Source: Ctenosaura bakeri
Taxonomy: Eukaryota; Chordata; Lepidosauria; Squamata; Iguanidae
Assembly (NCBI GenBank): GCA_948474755.1
Contig: CAOLHI010000396.1
Location: 434,001-498,000 of the forward strand
DNA: 64,000 nt
Direction of reading: 5' to 3'
Under the pieces are notes generated by a model. It was not told the DNA's origin and ran no database searches. It saw nothing but the letters and a program-made list of their open reading frames with translations. Shown one piece after another: positions 27,789-38,641 of the stretch. The position numbers and the translations under genes were made by a program. The first letter of the stretch is position 1. Every line of letters starts with the position of its first letter.

Positions 27789-27986
27789 GGCCACTTCACC
27801 CTGCACTATTATGGTGCTATTATTCTACTTTCAACGTCCTATGGAATTCTGGGGCTTGTAGTTTACTTAGGCCAAAGAGCTCTCTGGCTGAGAATTCTAA
27901 ATGCCCATCCCCAAATGGCAAACCCCAGGATTTCATAGCATGTTGAAAGTGGAATAGTAGCCCTAGAACAGTATAGTGTTTCTGCA
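27789..27986. mobile_element. Palindromic MITE, family A
   Basis: GGCCACTTCACCCTGCACTA at the left and GGAATAGTAGCCCTAGAACAG at the right, with the family centre AAAGAGCTCTCTGGCTGAGA. The two halves pair over most of their length. Confidence 0.78.
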
Positions 27987-28225
27987 GTGTTCTGTTCTAA
28001 CACACCAGTAGATTCTGGTGCTGTGTAATGGTGGAATATTCTAAAGACAGAGGCAATGATGAAAGTACCAATATCTTGCAAAATTAAAGCCCCAAAGATG
28101 TTTTTGTGGGTCAGTTGAATCCCGTGCAGTCTGAAACCCAGGAATGAATGGAGTATCGTTTCTGGATATGCCACATCTGAATTGCCAATAACTGACATGC
28201 TGACTTGGAAACAACTAACAGGGTA

Positions 28226-28449
28226 CAGTGGGCCCTCAATATCTACTGGGCTTTGGTTCCAGAAACCCCCATGGATACCAAAATTCATGGGTGCTCAAGT
28301 CCCATCATTTACAGTGATGCAGTAAAATGGTGCCCCTTGTATAAAATGGCAAAATCAAAGTTTGTTGTTTGGAATTTTCTTTAATACTTTCAAGCCATGG
28401 TTGGTTGAATCCATAGATACAGACTCTGCAAGATATGGAGGGCATACTG
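28226..28449. mobile_element. Tigger-like MITE, 224 bp, TA flanks
   Basis: Starts CAGTGGGCCCTCAATATC and ends ATATGGAGGGCATACTG, an inverted pair, with TA at 28224-28225 and 28450-28451. A second inner inverted pair (CCATGGATACC / GGTTGAATCCATAG) is visible. This is a familiar Tc1/mariner-type non-autonomous layout. Confidence 0.82.
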
Positions 28450-28451
28450 TA

Positions 28452-30395
28452 TAGGCAAATGTGCTCCTTGGACTTTAGAAAAACTGATTTAAATAAATTT
28501 AAGGAAATCTTGGATGGGTAGCATACAATTTTTACCATGTGTAGATATACACAACAGCGAAGTTCAAGACTGGTGGTTCAAGATATTGAACATGCAGTAA
28601 CAAAAAATTCAGATGAGGAAATAAAATGGAGGTGCTCTAAAGAAACTGAGCTTACTGCTTAATGAGTTTTCTGATGAGTTCAGATTTATGAGAATCATGT
28701 GTAAGAAGGGAAAGGTGCTGGGAAATAGGAAGATAGTAGTAGTGGATTTTTCAATGACAGTAATCAATTGGCATGACAGAAGCTGAACAACAATCAGTCC
28801 CACACCCACATGCACACAGGGTCTATTTTGGCTATTTGCTAGTATTAGGTATAGATATGTTTAAACAGAACAAAAAGGGATAGTGTTAGGAAAGCTAACA
28901 GTCAGAATGAGAATAGGCAACACAAAGGAAGAAGAAAAAAGAAAATGGTTCAACTAGACCATCCTCTGTCCCCTGGTTATCCTCAACCAGCTTACTCCTG
29001 CCTGTCTTATTACTTATAACCAGTCCATGGAGTGGCTTTGGCTTTTAGCTTTGTCCCTAGTGAATCTCTGAGTTTTACCTTTAAAGAATTTTCTAGATAG
29101 TCCCTGTGGGCACACAGATTTGTCCTGTTAAAGTTATATGCAGGTTTTCATGGTGTGAGATTTCCTTTGCCCTTAAAGAAGCCATAGGAAGGAAGATCAA
29201 CAGGCGGGGGCGGGGGGAGAAAAGATTGGCAGGCTTGTTCAGTCAGCTCTTATGGAATAATTAACTAATCAGAGACTAAGGAGGCAGTAGGGTCCAGTGA
29301 GTTAGTGAGTGGGTTGGGTGGAATTCTCGGCTATTGCTGCTTTTCTTTCAGTTTTCCGCTGATGGTGGTAAAGGGCTTTGTCATGAAGTCTTGTTCTGTT
29401 AAGGTAGGAAGAAGGAACATTTGTTTTACTGTAGAGTTAAAGGATACATACATAAAGAAAGCTATCTTGGAAAACAGCCCATTAATAGGGTTTTGCCCCT
29501 TTAAGGGAAATTAACTAGAACTTTGGGAAATGGCAATCCCAGGGCAGTTGTGTTTGGCTTTGCCATAATTAGGAAAATAGATTTAGCTTAATAAAGTTAG
29601 ATGAGTTAGAATTTTCCTGAGCTGGAAGGTAACATAGGCAACCCCTCTATGGGAGCAATTTTCTTCTGAATTAATCTGCACAGAGTAGGAGTGATGTGCT
29701 GCTGGTGTATTTGTGTGTGTGTTTATCAAAGGAAGGTTCAAGCTGCAAGAAAGTTCATTTTACATTTAAGTAAATTTTCACAGGACTGAGCTGTCACTTT
29801 GTTTGTTTTAACTGTCAGGGCGTTGGATGTGATGGAGTTCTCTGGTTGTTCTGCAACAGATGTTAGCAGCACCTGAATCTCCTTAATTAATGTTCTGGTT
29901 CATCCCAAGCAGAGTGGGTGGAACTTGTAGCAGCTCAGACAAACCTTTTTGTCTTTCGAGATAGTTTTTGTTTAGCTGGGTAATTGCACCTCCTTGTGTG
30001 CACTGAGTTTTTTAAAAGCTACACCTCCAAGGAAAGTTTTTCTGTATTTCCTCCTACCCAAGTGGATCTCGCAGCTGCTCTCCAGCGGTAGGCTTGCATG
30101 ACAGGTGGGGGCTGCTAGTGAGTAACAATAGATTGGCGAGCCAGCCAGGCAGATAATGCCTTCTGGACCAGGGCATGGGCTTTGGACCAACGAGGAAGAA
30201 AGCCCTGGACTGTACATGAAGAGGAGGGACCCAAGGAAGGGTCTCTTCACCTGCTTCCTCTTCCCTCCTGACCTGATTTGCTGCAGGTCAGAGACACTCT
30301 AGACATACTGTGTGCTGCTGTAAAGCTTATGATTAGTGGCTTGGATGGGGAATTAATGGTCTGAGTGGGGAGACACAAAAGGAGAGGCAGTACTT
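28452..30395. other. Intron, nothing recognised
   Basis: Unassigned intron with a short G-rich patch at about 29203-29219 (GGCGGGGGCGGGGGGAG). Confidence 0.4.
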
Positions 30396-30658
30396 ACTAG
30401 TTCTATTCAGAAAAAGGACTGCTGGAGAGGAGAGGAACTGCAATTGCCTGGGCTAAGGAGTAGGCCCCTCTGATGCAAACCTTAAATCTCTAAATAAAAG
30501 CTGCAAAAAGGAATTTACTGTAAGGAATTTATTCTGTTGTGTCTTCCTAAATACATAACTGAAGATCCTATTACCTTACTCATGGTGCAAAGGCCTAGAC
30601 TTTATTCATGCAGCTCCTCTCCTCTGCAGTTCTCCTTTTCCTACTGAATAGAACTAGT
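30396..30658. mobile_element. 263-bp foldback element
   Basis: ACTAGTTCTATTCAG at the left end is inverted at the right end (CTGAATAGAACTAGT). The arms continue for about 45 bases (AGGAGAGGAACTGC facing GCAGCTCCTCTCCTC). Non-coding, single copy in this window. Confidence 0.65.
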
Positions 30659-31454
30659 CCATTCTTCCCATTCCCAGGGCCAAACCAACAATTCATAAGA
30701 GTTACACCTGCAGCATTCCTATCAGCAAGGAAGACATGCAGGTAGATAGACAATGGCGGAGAAAGGGGAAGAATGGGGAGAGGGGAAATAGAGGACAGTC
30801 TCTGATGTCTGAATCAGCCCTGAACCTGGCTCAGCTGGAGGCAGAAGGACTTTGCCTGTTTTGCTCTGGTTGCCACTTGCTTCATCAGGTGGCTGTGGGA
30901 GTGACTACCAAGAAATCCATTTTCCTTTCCTGGCTCACTCATTGGCTATTTTGAGCCCCAGCAGGCCAGCTAAAAATCTTTATATCATTTCAAGTTGTGT
31001 ATATTATTACTGTTTTCTTTGAAATTCATTCATTTTCCAACAGTTGTCAAAAACAATAGAGGAATAATGATCCTCCTGAGAAAGGCAAATGCATATGCCC
31101 CATAGTCAGCCCACAGGCATCCTGTGAGACTTCCATGCAATTTATAGTAGTTCCTTCTCCCTTATTCCCCTCCCCTCACACACAGTTGGCCCTGACCACT
31201 GAATGCTAGCTAGATATTTCAGAGTGGCACTGATATATCAGGACTTCAGGCTTCTGCCTCAGATGGAATCAGCTCTGATAAAACTGCTTCTGAACTATCT
31301 GAACAACTTCCCAATGAACAAGAATCCATTTAAAATTAGAACTGAAAGATTGAGTTGATTTGTGCTAGGCTGACTTGCAAGATAAATTAGAAGTGATTTT
31401 ATATTAGCTCCTCTAAAGTTGTATTTATACAAACTCAGTATTATTAAAACAAGG
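30659..31454. other. Intron, nothing recognised
   Basis: No supported feature. Confidence 0.4.
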
Positions 31455-32128
31455 TGGGGATTATCTGATCCTGACCAACAGGGATGACCTTGTTAATGAG
31501 GTAGAAGTGGTTGGATCTTTAGGGGGGAGTGACCATGCCCTGTTGGAATTTGCCATTCAGTGGGAAGGAGAAGAGAAGTGTAGCCAGACACTCATCTTAG
31601 ATTTTAAAAAAGTGGACTTCTGTAAACTTAGGGAGCTGCTGGCTGGAATTCCGTGGTCAGGAATAGTGAAAGGGAAAGGAGTTCAGGAGGTATGAGAGTT
31701 CCTTAAAAAGGAGATACTGAAGGCACAGTCTAAAACTGTGCCAATAAGGAGGAAAAATGGAAGGCATCTGAAGAAACCAGAATGGTTGACTAAAGAACTC
31801 TCAGCTGAGCTAAGTGTTAAGAGAAACAAGTATAGGAAATGAAAGAAGGGGGAAACCACCAAAGAAGAATTTAAGCAGGTAGCTAGGAGATGTAGGGAGG
31901 AAGTCAGAAAGGCTAAAGCACAGAACGAACTTAGGCTGGCCAGAGACATTAAAAACAATAAAAAGGGAAAAGGAGACAGTAGGGTCGCCGCACAGAGAAG
32001 ATGGAAAATTACTCACAGGGGGAAGAGAAAAGGCAGAACTACTTAACACCTTCTTTGCCTCAGTTTTTTCCCAGAAGGATACAAACATTCAACCTGGCGG
32101 TTGGAGAGCAGGGGAGGAAGCAGAGGAA

Positions 32129-33361
32129 ATGAGGCACATAATAGGTAGAGAGGTGGTACAGGAATACCTGGCCACATTGGATGAATTCAGGTCTCCAGGG
32201 CCAGATGAATTGCATCCTAGGATATTAAAAGAGCTGGCAGAGGTCATTTTGGAACCGCTTGCTATAATCTTTGAGAAATCTTGGAGGACAGGAGAAGTTC
32301 CAGCAGACTGGAAGAGAGCAAATGTTATCCCCATCTTTAAGAAGGGAAAAAAAGAGGACCCAAATAATTATCGCCCAGTCAGCCTGACATCAGTACCCGG
32401 AAAGATCCTGGAGCAGATCATTAAGCAGTCAGTTTCTAATCATTTAGAAAGCAACGCGGTAATCACGAGAAGTCAACATGGATTTCTCAAAAATAAGTCA
32501 TGCCAGACTAATCTTATCTCTTTTTATGATAGAGTTACTAGCTTGATAGACGAAGGGAATGCTGCGGATGTAGCATACCTCGATTTCAGTAAGGCCTTCG
32601 ACAAAGTTCCCCATGACATTCTTGCAAAGAATCTAGTAAAATGTGGGCTGGACAGGGTTACTGTTAGTTGGATTTGTAATTGGTTGACCGACCGAACCCA
32701 AAGGGTGATCACGAATGGCTGCTTTTCATCCTGGAGAGAAGTGACTAGTGGGGTGCCACAGGGTTCTGTCCTGGGCCCAGTGATATTCAACATTTTTATC
32801 AATGACTTGGATGAAGGAATAGAGGGCATGCTCATCAAATTTGCAGATGATACCAAATTGGGAGGGGTTGCTAATACGCCAGAGGACAGGTTCAAAATTC
32901 AAAATGACCTGGATAGATTGGAGAGCTGGGCCAAGGCTGACAAAATGAAATTCAACAGAGAGAAGTGTAACGTCCTACACTTAGGTAGAAAAAATGGTAT
33001 ACAGAAATATAGGATGGGGGACACGTGGCTGGATAGCAGTACATGTGAAAGGGATCTAGGAGTCTTCATAGACCACAAGCTGAACATGAGTCAGCAGTGT
33101 GATGCGGCAGCCAAGAAAGCCAATGCAATTCTCGGCTGCATCAATAGGAGTATGGTGTCTAGATCAAGGGAGGTACTGGTACCACTCTACTCTGCTTTGG
33201 TTAGACCCCATCTTGAATACTGTGTCCAGTTCTGGGCACCCCAATTCAAGAAGGATATTGACAAGCTGGAGCAAGTCCAGAGGAGGGCAACCAAAATGGT
33301 GAGAGGTCTGGAAGCCATGCCCTATGAGGATAGACTTAGAGAGCTAGGTAGCCATGTTTAA
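32129..33361 (+). pseudogene. CR1 ORF2 reverse transcriptase, partial and inactivated
   Basis: The 410-codon frame holds the core RT blocks in order: [45 protein letters not shown] (motif A, first catalytic Asp), [10 protein letters not shown] (motif B), FADDTKLGG at about 32839 (motif C, both catalytic Asp present), then [12 protein letters not shown] and the thumb region. The ATG at 32129 is only where the open stretch begins; the true protein starts in the endonuclease upstream, in another frame. The frame stops early at 33359-33361 inside a 20-bp tandem duplication. The missing C-terminal tail continues in another frame at 33374-33622. An intact catalytic core does not mean activity, since the endonuclease and 5' end are absent. 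Confidence 0.9.
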
Positions 33362-33390
33362 ATATTTGAAGCCATGTTTAAATATTTGAA
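33351..33390 (+). repeat. Perfect 20-bp tandem duplication inside CR1 ORF2
   Basis: GCCATGTTTAAATATTTGAA occurs twice without a gap. The sister CR1 at 39948-40765 has it once and carries 39 additional bases before it, encoding [13 protein letters not shown]. Confidence 0.97.
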
Positions 33391-33705
33391 GGGATGCCAC
33401 GTAGAGGAAGGAGAGGGCTTGTTTTCTGCTGCTCCAGAGACCAGGACAAGGAGCAATGGATTCAAGCTGCAGGAAAGGAGATTCCACCTGAACCTCAGGA
33501 AGAACTTTCTGACAGTCAGGGCTGTCCGGCAGTGGAATCTGCTGCCTCGGAGTGTAGTGGAGTCTCCTTCCTTGGAGGTTTTTAAGCAGAGGCTTGATGG
33601 CCATCTGTCGGGATTGCTTTGAGGGTGTTCCTGCATGGCAGGGGGTTGGACTGGATGGCCTGTGCGGTCTCTTCCAACTCTAGATTTCTATGATTCTATG
33701 TAGCC

Positions 33706-34539
33706 CTCTCTGTACCGTTGCATTGAGGTTCCCAGCAGACATAGCCGGCAAAGCCAATGAGGAAGAAGGTTGGGAGCTGCAGTTCAGGAGTGCCTGAAGA
33801 GCCACGCGATACCCATCCTTGTTTTAAACAAAGATCTTGGCAGGTTCACCCCCCTAGAAGGCAAAAGTAGTCTACTTCTGAAGATGTCTTAAGTTCCTTT
33901 TTGTGTTTTCATCAAAAATGGAATACACATGAAGAAAAATATATTTAAAGAACATTGGCATATGCATGCAAAGGAACATTTCTATTTCTTGACCACATAT
34001 TGCTCATGGTCAAAATTTGTTCTCTATTAGCAGCAGTCCAGTGAAAATTTAAAATATATATCCTCATAGCAATTGAGTGTTCAATTTCTAGAAAAAGAGA
34101 TGCCCAAGGCAAGTCTGAAGGTTTGGTACAAATTAGGGATGTAAATAATGATTGCAGGGTGTTTTTTTAAGTGACAGAGGGTATTTTGAGATCTCATGAC
34201 ACCATGTGGGGTGAGGGAAGATCAATTACTATGAAATTTTTATCCCCCCCACACACACACATTTGTACTATCTATTAATATTTGGAGACATTTTCAGGAC
34301 TTCTTGAGAAAGTTTGCAGACAAAAAAAGAAAATCCAGCAGAAGACTGCATTTCTGCACAAAGATCATCCCCCCCCCAAAGCAGTGTGTTTTGCATAAGC
34401 TAACTGTTTGCAATGAAGTACCAAAATATGAGAAATCGTCATGAAAAATATAATAGTTCCGGTGAACTCACCCTTTTTTTTTTGTGTCTTGTTTATGGAA
34501 TCAAACATATCCAAAGCCCAAGTGGGTTGTTTAGGCAGT
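33706..34539. other. Intron between LINE copies
   Basis: The first part (33735-33795) has a weak family C-like piece (AGCCGGCAAAGCCAATGAGG, GGGAGCTGCAGTTC). Short runs: C at 34244-34252 with CA, and C at 34370. Otherwise unassigned. Confidence 0.4.
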
Positions 34540-34768
34540 TACTGATATTGACATCATTAAGCAGCAGTCTGATGAGCCAGCAGGGATTCATCCCACAATA
34601 TGTGTGTTCCCCTTTTTAATACTTACTAGCTTGGTAGATCAGAGGGATTCTGTGACTGTAGTATACCTTGATTCCATTAAGGATTTTGACAGTATCCTCC
34701 ATGATTATGAAATTCTTGCTGGCAACATGATAAAATGTACATTAAATGAAACACTCACAGTACTATTA
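34540..34768 (+). mobile_element. Old CR1 LINE, 5' part, interrupted by BovB
   Basis: 'ATCAGAGGGATTCTGTGACTG' and 'TATACCTTGATTCCATTAAGG' followed by 'CCTCCATGATTATGAAATTC' match, with many changes, the CR1 RT segment at 32545-32640 ([20 protein letters not shown]...VPHDILAKN). The match stops near 34768 and resumes at about 36751. Confidence 0.8.
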
Positions 34769-36750
34769 TAATAATCAATGCAGAGAAATAGAAGATGACA
34801 ACCCCAAAGGAAAAAACAAAAGACCTCTTCCACAAGATTCAAGAAATCAAAGGGAAGTTTAAACTAAGAGTGGGGATGCTCCACAATCAGCAGAAATACA
34901 AAGTAGGAATAAAAAGATGACGGAAACAACCACCTGATGCTATACAGCCAACAGGGAGACACATTATGTGACCAAGTACAAATAAAAAGATAATGAAAAC
35001 AATATACCGATATATATCCTTTTATAAGGATATAAAAGAAATGAAAGGATGACAGATTCATTCAAGGAAGAACCATTTGAAGATGCATCTGTAATTTCAA
35101 AAAGGGAAGTGGAAGCTGCACTCAGAGCACTAGGGAGAAATAAGTCACCAAGAAAAGACAGCATATGAATAGAGCTGCTTCATGCTACAGAGACAGAATC
35201 TACTCCAGTTCTAACTTAAAATCTGTCATCACATATTGAAAACAAAACAATGGTCCACCGACTAGAAATATTCAACATACATTCCAGTCCTCAAGAAAGG
35301 GGATACCTGGGATTGTAGTAATCATAGGACCATTACATTAATTTCCTATGCAAGCAAAGTGATGCTCAAAATTTTGCAACAGAGTCTTTTACCATAAATG
35401 GATCAAGAAATTCCAGCTGTCCAAGTGGAAAGGAAGAGTCACTAGGGATCATATTGTAAACATGCATTGGATAATGGAGTGCACCAAATAATTTCAGAAG
35501 AAAATTAGCCTGTGCCTTTTAGATTATAGGTGAATATTTGATTGTGCAGATCAGAAAAAAACTATGGATCACTCTTGGAGAAATGGGTGTGCCAAAGCAT
35601 TTGATTGTCCTGATGCATATGCTGTGCTCAAGAAAAGCAGCCACTGTCAGATCAGAATATGGAGAAACAAAATGGTTTCCAGTTGGTAAGGAGGCCAGGC
35701 AAGGCTGCATTTTATTACCCTATCTGTTTAACCGGTATGCTGGATATATCTTCAGTAAAGTAAGATTAGACTCAGAGGAAAGAGGCATAAACATTGCAGA
35801 AAGGAACATCATACAGATGACACAATTTAAGATATGCAGAAAATAGCAAAGACTTAGAACAATTACCGAAGAAAGTCCAAGCAGAAATTGCAAAGGTAGG
35901 TTTATAGATGAACAATAAGAAAGCAAAAATAATGGCCACAGATGATTTACATAACTTTAAAGTAGATGATGAAGACATTGAAATAGTTCAACATTTTCCA
36001 TACTTTGGCTCAGTCAATCAGAATGAAGACAGCAGTCAAAATATCAGAAGACTGAAGCCATTTCTGCACTACACTGTTTTATAGTGCTATTATTTCACTT
36101 CTATTCCAGTTTAGGGAGAGGCATTTAGAATTCTCAGCCAGAGAGCTCTTTGGCCTCAGTAAACTATAAACTCCAGAATTCCACAAGATGTTGAAAAGTG
36201 GAATAATAGCTCTATAACAGTGTAGTGCAGAATTGGCCTAGGACTTGGAAGGGCAGCTATAAAGGAAACAGACAAGCTCCTGACGTGTAAAGATGTATCA
36301 TTGAATACTAAAGTTAGGATTGTCCATGCATTGTATTTCCAGTGTTGGTGTATGGTTGTGAAAGCTAGACAGTGAAGAAAAGTGATGGGAAGAAAATGAA
36401 CTCACTTGAAATTCGGTGCTGGAGAAGAGTTCTACAGATACTGTAGACTGCCAAAAAGACAAATGAACGGTCCTAGAGAAAATCAAGCCTGACCTTGGTT
36501 AAACTGAAACTGTTTTGGCCATATCATGAGAAGAAAAGACTCACTAGAAAAGACAATAATGCTTGGTAAGGTAGGAAGCAGTTAGAACAACAGGAAGACA
36601 GCATTACTGATGAACTCTATAAAGGGAGACACAGTCCTGAGTCTGCAAAACCTGAGCAGGGCAGTTGATAATATGGTGAGTATGAGGTCTCTCATTCAAA
36701 GGGTTGCCATAAGCTGAAGTTGACTTGACACCAGTTAACAACAAGAAGAG
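34769..36750 (+). mobile_element. BovB (RTE-clade) LINE, degenerate, inserted into the old CR1
   Basis: A plus-strand frame at 35538-35846 reads LWITLGEMGVPKHLIVLMHMLCSRKAATVRSEYG..., then ARQGCILLPYLFN (RT motif B of RTE elements), GINIAERNI and a decayed motif C: CAT ACA GAT GAC at 35810-35821 gives HTDD where YADD is expected, in a shifted frame. Further along, translated pieces correspond to the QYFGH/LEKTLML C-terminal region. The 3' end GGGTTGCCATAAGCTGAAGTTGACTTGACACC...AACAACAAG is of the squamate BovB type. Many stops and frameshifts; dead copy. A family A MITE sits inside it at 36057-36238. Confidence 0.82.
36057..36238. mobile_element. Palindromic MITE, family A, inside BovB
   Basis: GCCATTTCTGCACTACACTG at the left is inverted at the right (CAGTGTAGTGCAGAATTGGCC). 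The family centre GAGAGCTCTTTGGCCTCAG is present. The BovB sequence resumes directly with AGGACTTGGAAGGGCAGC. Confidence 0.88.
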
Positions 36751-37345
36751 GATGCCACTGTTAAGTAATTTATTGTTGGCTGATGAAGCATGCCAAAAGT
36801 TTGCTCTTCAGTGGCTTCTTATCATCCTGGAGAGGTGCAAAGTGGACTCCTATATGGTTTTGTCTTGCACCCAGTTTTGTTGAGCAGCTATATAAATGAC
36901 TTAGATAAAAATGTAGTAGAAATAGCCAACAGATCTGGACAAGAGAGCAAACCAGGAAGTACAATCTTCTCTAGTTGGAAATAGCTTTAGGTTAGATTTG
37001 GACCATGATACTACTCTACTCTGTTTTAATCAGACCGTGGTTTGGAGTACAGTGTTTCCAGTCCTTTCTTCATATCATACTATCTTCTTTCATGCTGTCT
37101 CCAATACTTGTCTTATCTTACACTATCTACCCCCAAATTTGCCCTTGCATGGATTCAAGTATACTGTTTGGACCTTTCTGATAAAGATCTTGAGTGTGTA
37201 GGTCTAGAATCCATAAACCTTGTGTGAAAATAGGGCACCTTCTGAGATACAGCAGTTCTAGATTTGCTGTATCAGCAGGTGGCTGAACTAGATGACACTT
37301 TAGTTCTGCTCAAACACTGTGAGTCTGTATGTTCCATGATAGTGT
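36751..37345 (+). mobile_element. Old CR1 LINE, 3' part, downstream of BovB
   Basis: Resumes where 34768 stopped: ACTGTTAAGTAATTTATTGTTGGCTGATG parallels ACTGTTAGTTGGATTTGTAATTGGTTGACCG in the younger CR1. Then 'CTTCTTATCATCCTGGAGAGG', 'ATATAAATGACTTAGATAAAAATG' (INDLDE region), 'CTACTCTACTCTG' and 'GGAGTACAGTGTTTCCAGT' follow. It ends with a 3'UTR-like 'GGCTGAACTAGATGACACTT'. Internal deletions between 36960 and 37000. Confidence 0.8.
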
Positions 37346-37442
37346 TTTATTTCTGCAATTTCCTACTAGTAGTTTCAAATATCTTTCCTTGATTCAGCTC
37401 TTCTATAGCCAACAATCTGCATTTCCCCTGCACCTGAGTAAT

Positions 37443-37637
37443 AATGTTGTGTGCCTTCAAGTCATTTCCAACTTATGACAACCATAAGGCAAATCTATCA
37501 CTGGGTTTTCTGGGGGCTGAGAGTGTGTGATGTGCCCAAAGTCACCCAGTGGGTTTCCATAGCTGAGCGGGGAATCAAAGCCTGGCCTCCAAGGTCATAG
37601 TCCAACACTCAAACCACCACACCATGATGGCTTTCTG
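37443..37637 (-). mobile_element. tRNA-derived SINE (antisense)
   Basis: Reverse complement shows box A TGGTGTGGTGG, box B-like GCTTTGATTCC, the conserved TGGAAACCCACTGGGTGAC middle and the tail CATAAGTTGGAAATGACTTG. Near full length. Confidence 0.87.
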
Positions 37638-38046
37638 ATAATGGGAATGGGGTCTCCTTACAGCTTGCCCGTCAACTGCTATTGTGAGTGTTGTGTGGAG
37701 AGTGGCTGCACAAGTCATAAATGCACAGTGTCAGTGGTGATCAGAAATATGAACAGTAACTATTGATGAATAATATGTCATTGGGGTAGGAATTCTCTCC
37801 AGCTTTTAATGTAAACTTTAAAGGAGCTGTTCAAAGTGCGAAACTGTATTCCTAAAATAGTTTTAGTAACTTGGATAACAATTTTAATGTTGACATTAGA
37901 ACCGAGAGCAGATTCATTTCCCAACTGAGGTAGGAGCTATCTCCCTACAATTTTTCTTCTTTTAATATATAGGAAGTGTTGATCTAGCCTTCAAACACTG
38001 CTGTCCTATTATGTATCTACTGTGAAATAAGTCCAATGACTTTTTA
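37638..38046. other. Intron, nothing recognised
   Basis: No supported feature. Confidence 0.4.
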
Positions 38047-38083
<37 letters not shown>

Positions 38084-38134
38084 TACACACATATATACAC
38101 ATATATACGTATACATACATACATACATATATAT
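38047..38134. repeat. (TA)n(CA)n(TACA)n compound microsatellite
   Basis: TA units, then about 13 CA units, then ATATAC/CATA variants. Confidence 0.95.
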
Positions 38135-38194
38135 CCAATTGAATTAAGTAGAATTTACTGTCAGAAATTTACTGTCAGGATTGTAGCCTGAAGA

Positions 38195-38225
<31 letters not shown>

Positions 38226-38226
38226 T
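38195..38226. repeat. (GT)n(GA)n microsatellite
   Basis: GT run passing into GA run. Confidence 0.93.
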
Positions 38227-38447
38227 GTGCACATGTGTATGTGTGTTAAACCCTGGGAAATACAAGCAAGGCTAGACCTTCCATTTTATGAAATTCTGAC
38301 TTTAATTTTTTCATACTGGTTTACACATGTCACTCTCTAGTGCCCAAGCACATTCCATCACTTTTACTTTGATCTAATGTGTTGAATTAAGCTTTTCTCC
38401 CTTATGCAACAGTGACATCTGATAAGCACTAATAGTGATGCAGCATT

Positions 38448-38487
38448 CACACACGCACGCACACGCACGCATGCACATATACATACA
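38448..38487. repeat. (CACG)n/(CATA)n imperfect microsatellite
   Basis: ACACGCACGC units followed by ACATATACATACAT. Confidence 0.85.
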
Positions 38488-38593
38488 TCTTCCTGGTTTG
38501 ATTGATTTTGTCACCCAGAAAGGGCTTTCTAAAAGCCACCACATTTTAGATGTTTTCCGATCTAATGAGTTTGAGGACCTGACTTGTGGTTGC

Positions 38594-38600
38594 TAGTAGC

Positions 38601-38641
<41 letters not shown>
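38594..38641. repeat. (TAG)n microsatellite
   Basis: A run of about 14 uninterrupted GTA/TAG units; encodes the poly-Thr frame seen on the minus strand. Confidence 0.96.

Larger units (their letters stand above)
31455..33705 (+). mobile_element. CR1 LINE, 5'-truncated, ORF2 EN end plus RT plus 3'UTR
   Basis: The element starts inside the endonuclease domain (DLVNEVEVVGSLGGSDHALLEF; the SDH motif is that of the APE-type nuclease), passes a damaged linker with several stops (first at 31693), and then opens into a 410-codon reverse-transcriptase frame. It ends with the CR1 C-terminal tail and a 3'UTR closing in TTTCTATGATTCTATG, the CR1 octamer. It lies in the same orientation as NKAIN2, in its large intron. 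Compared with other CR1 copies in the window it is the least diverged. Confidence 0.93.

Noticed and set aside
27863..28288. 141-codon minus-strand frame
   Set aside because: Runs across part of a family A MITE, unique sequence and a Tigger-like MITE; a single gene would not span these.
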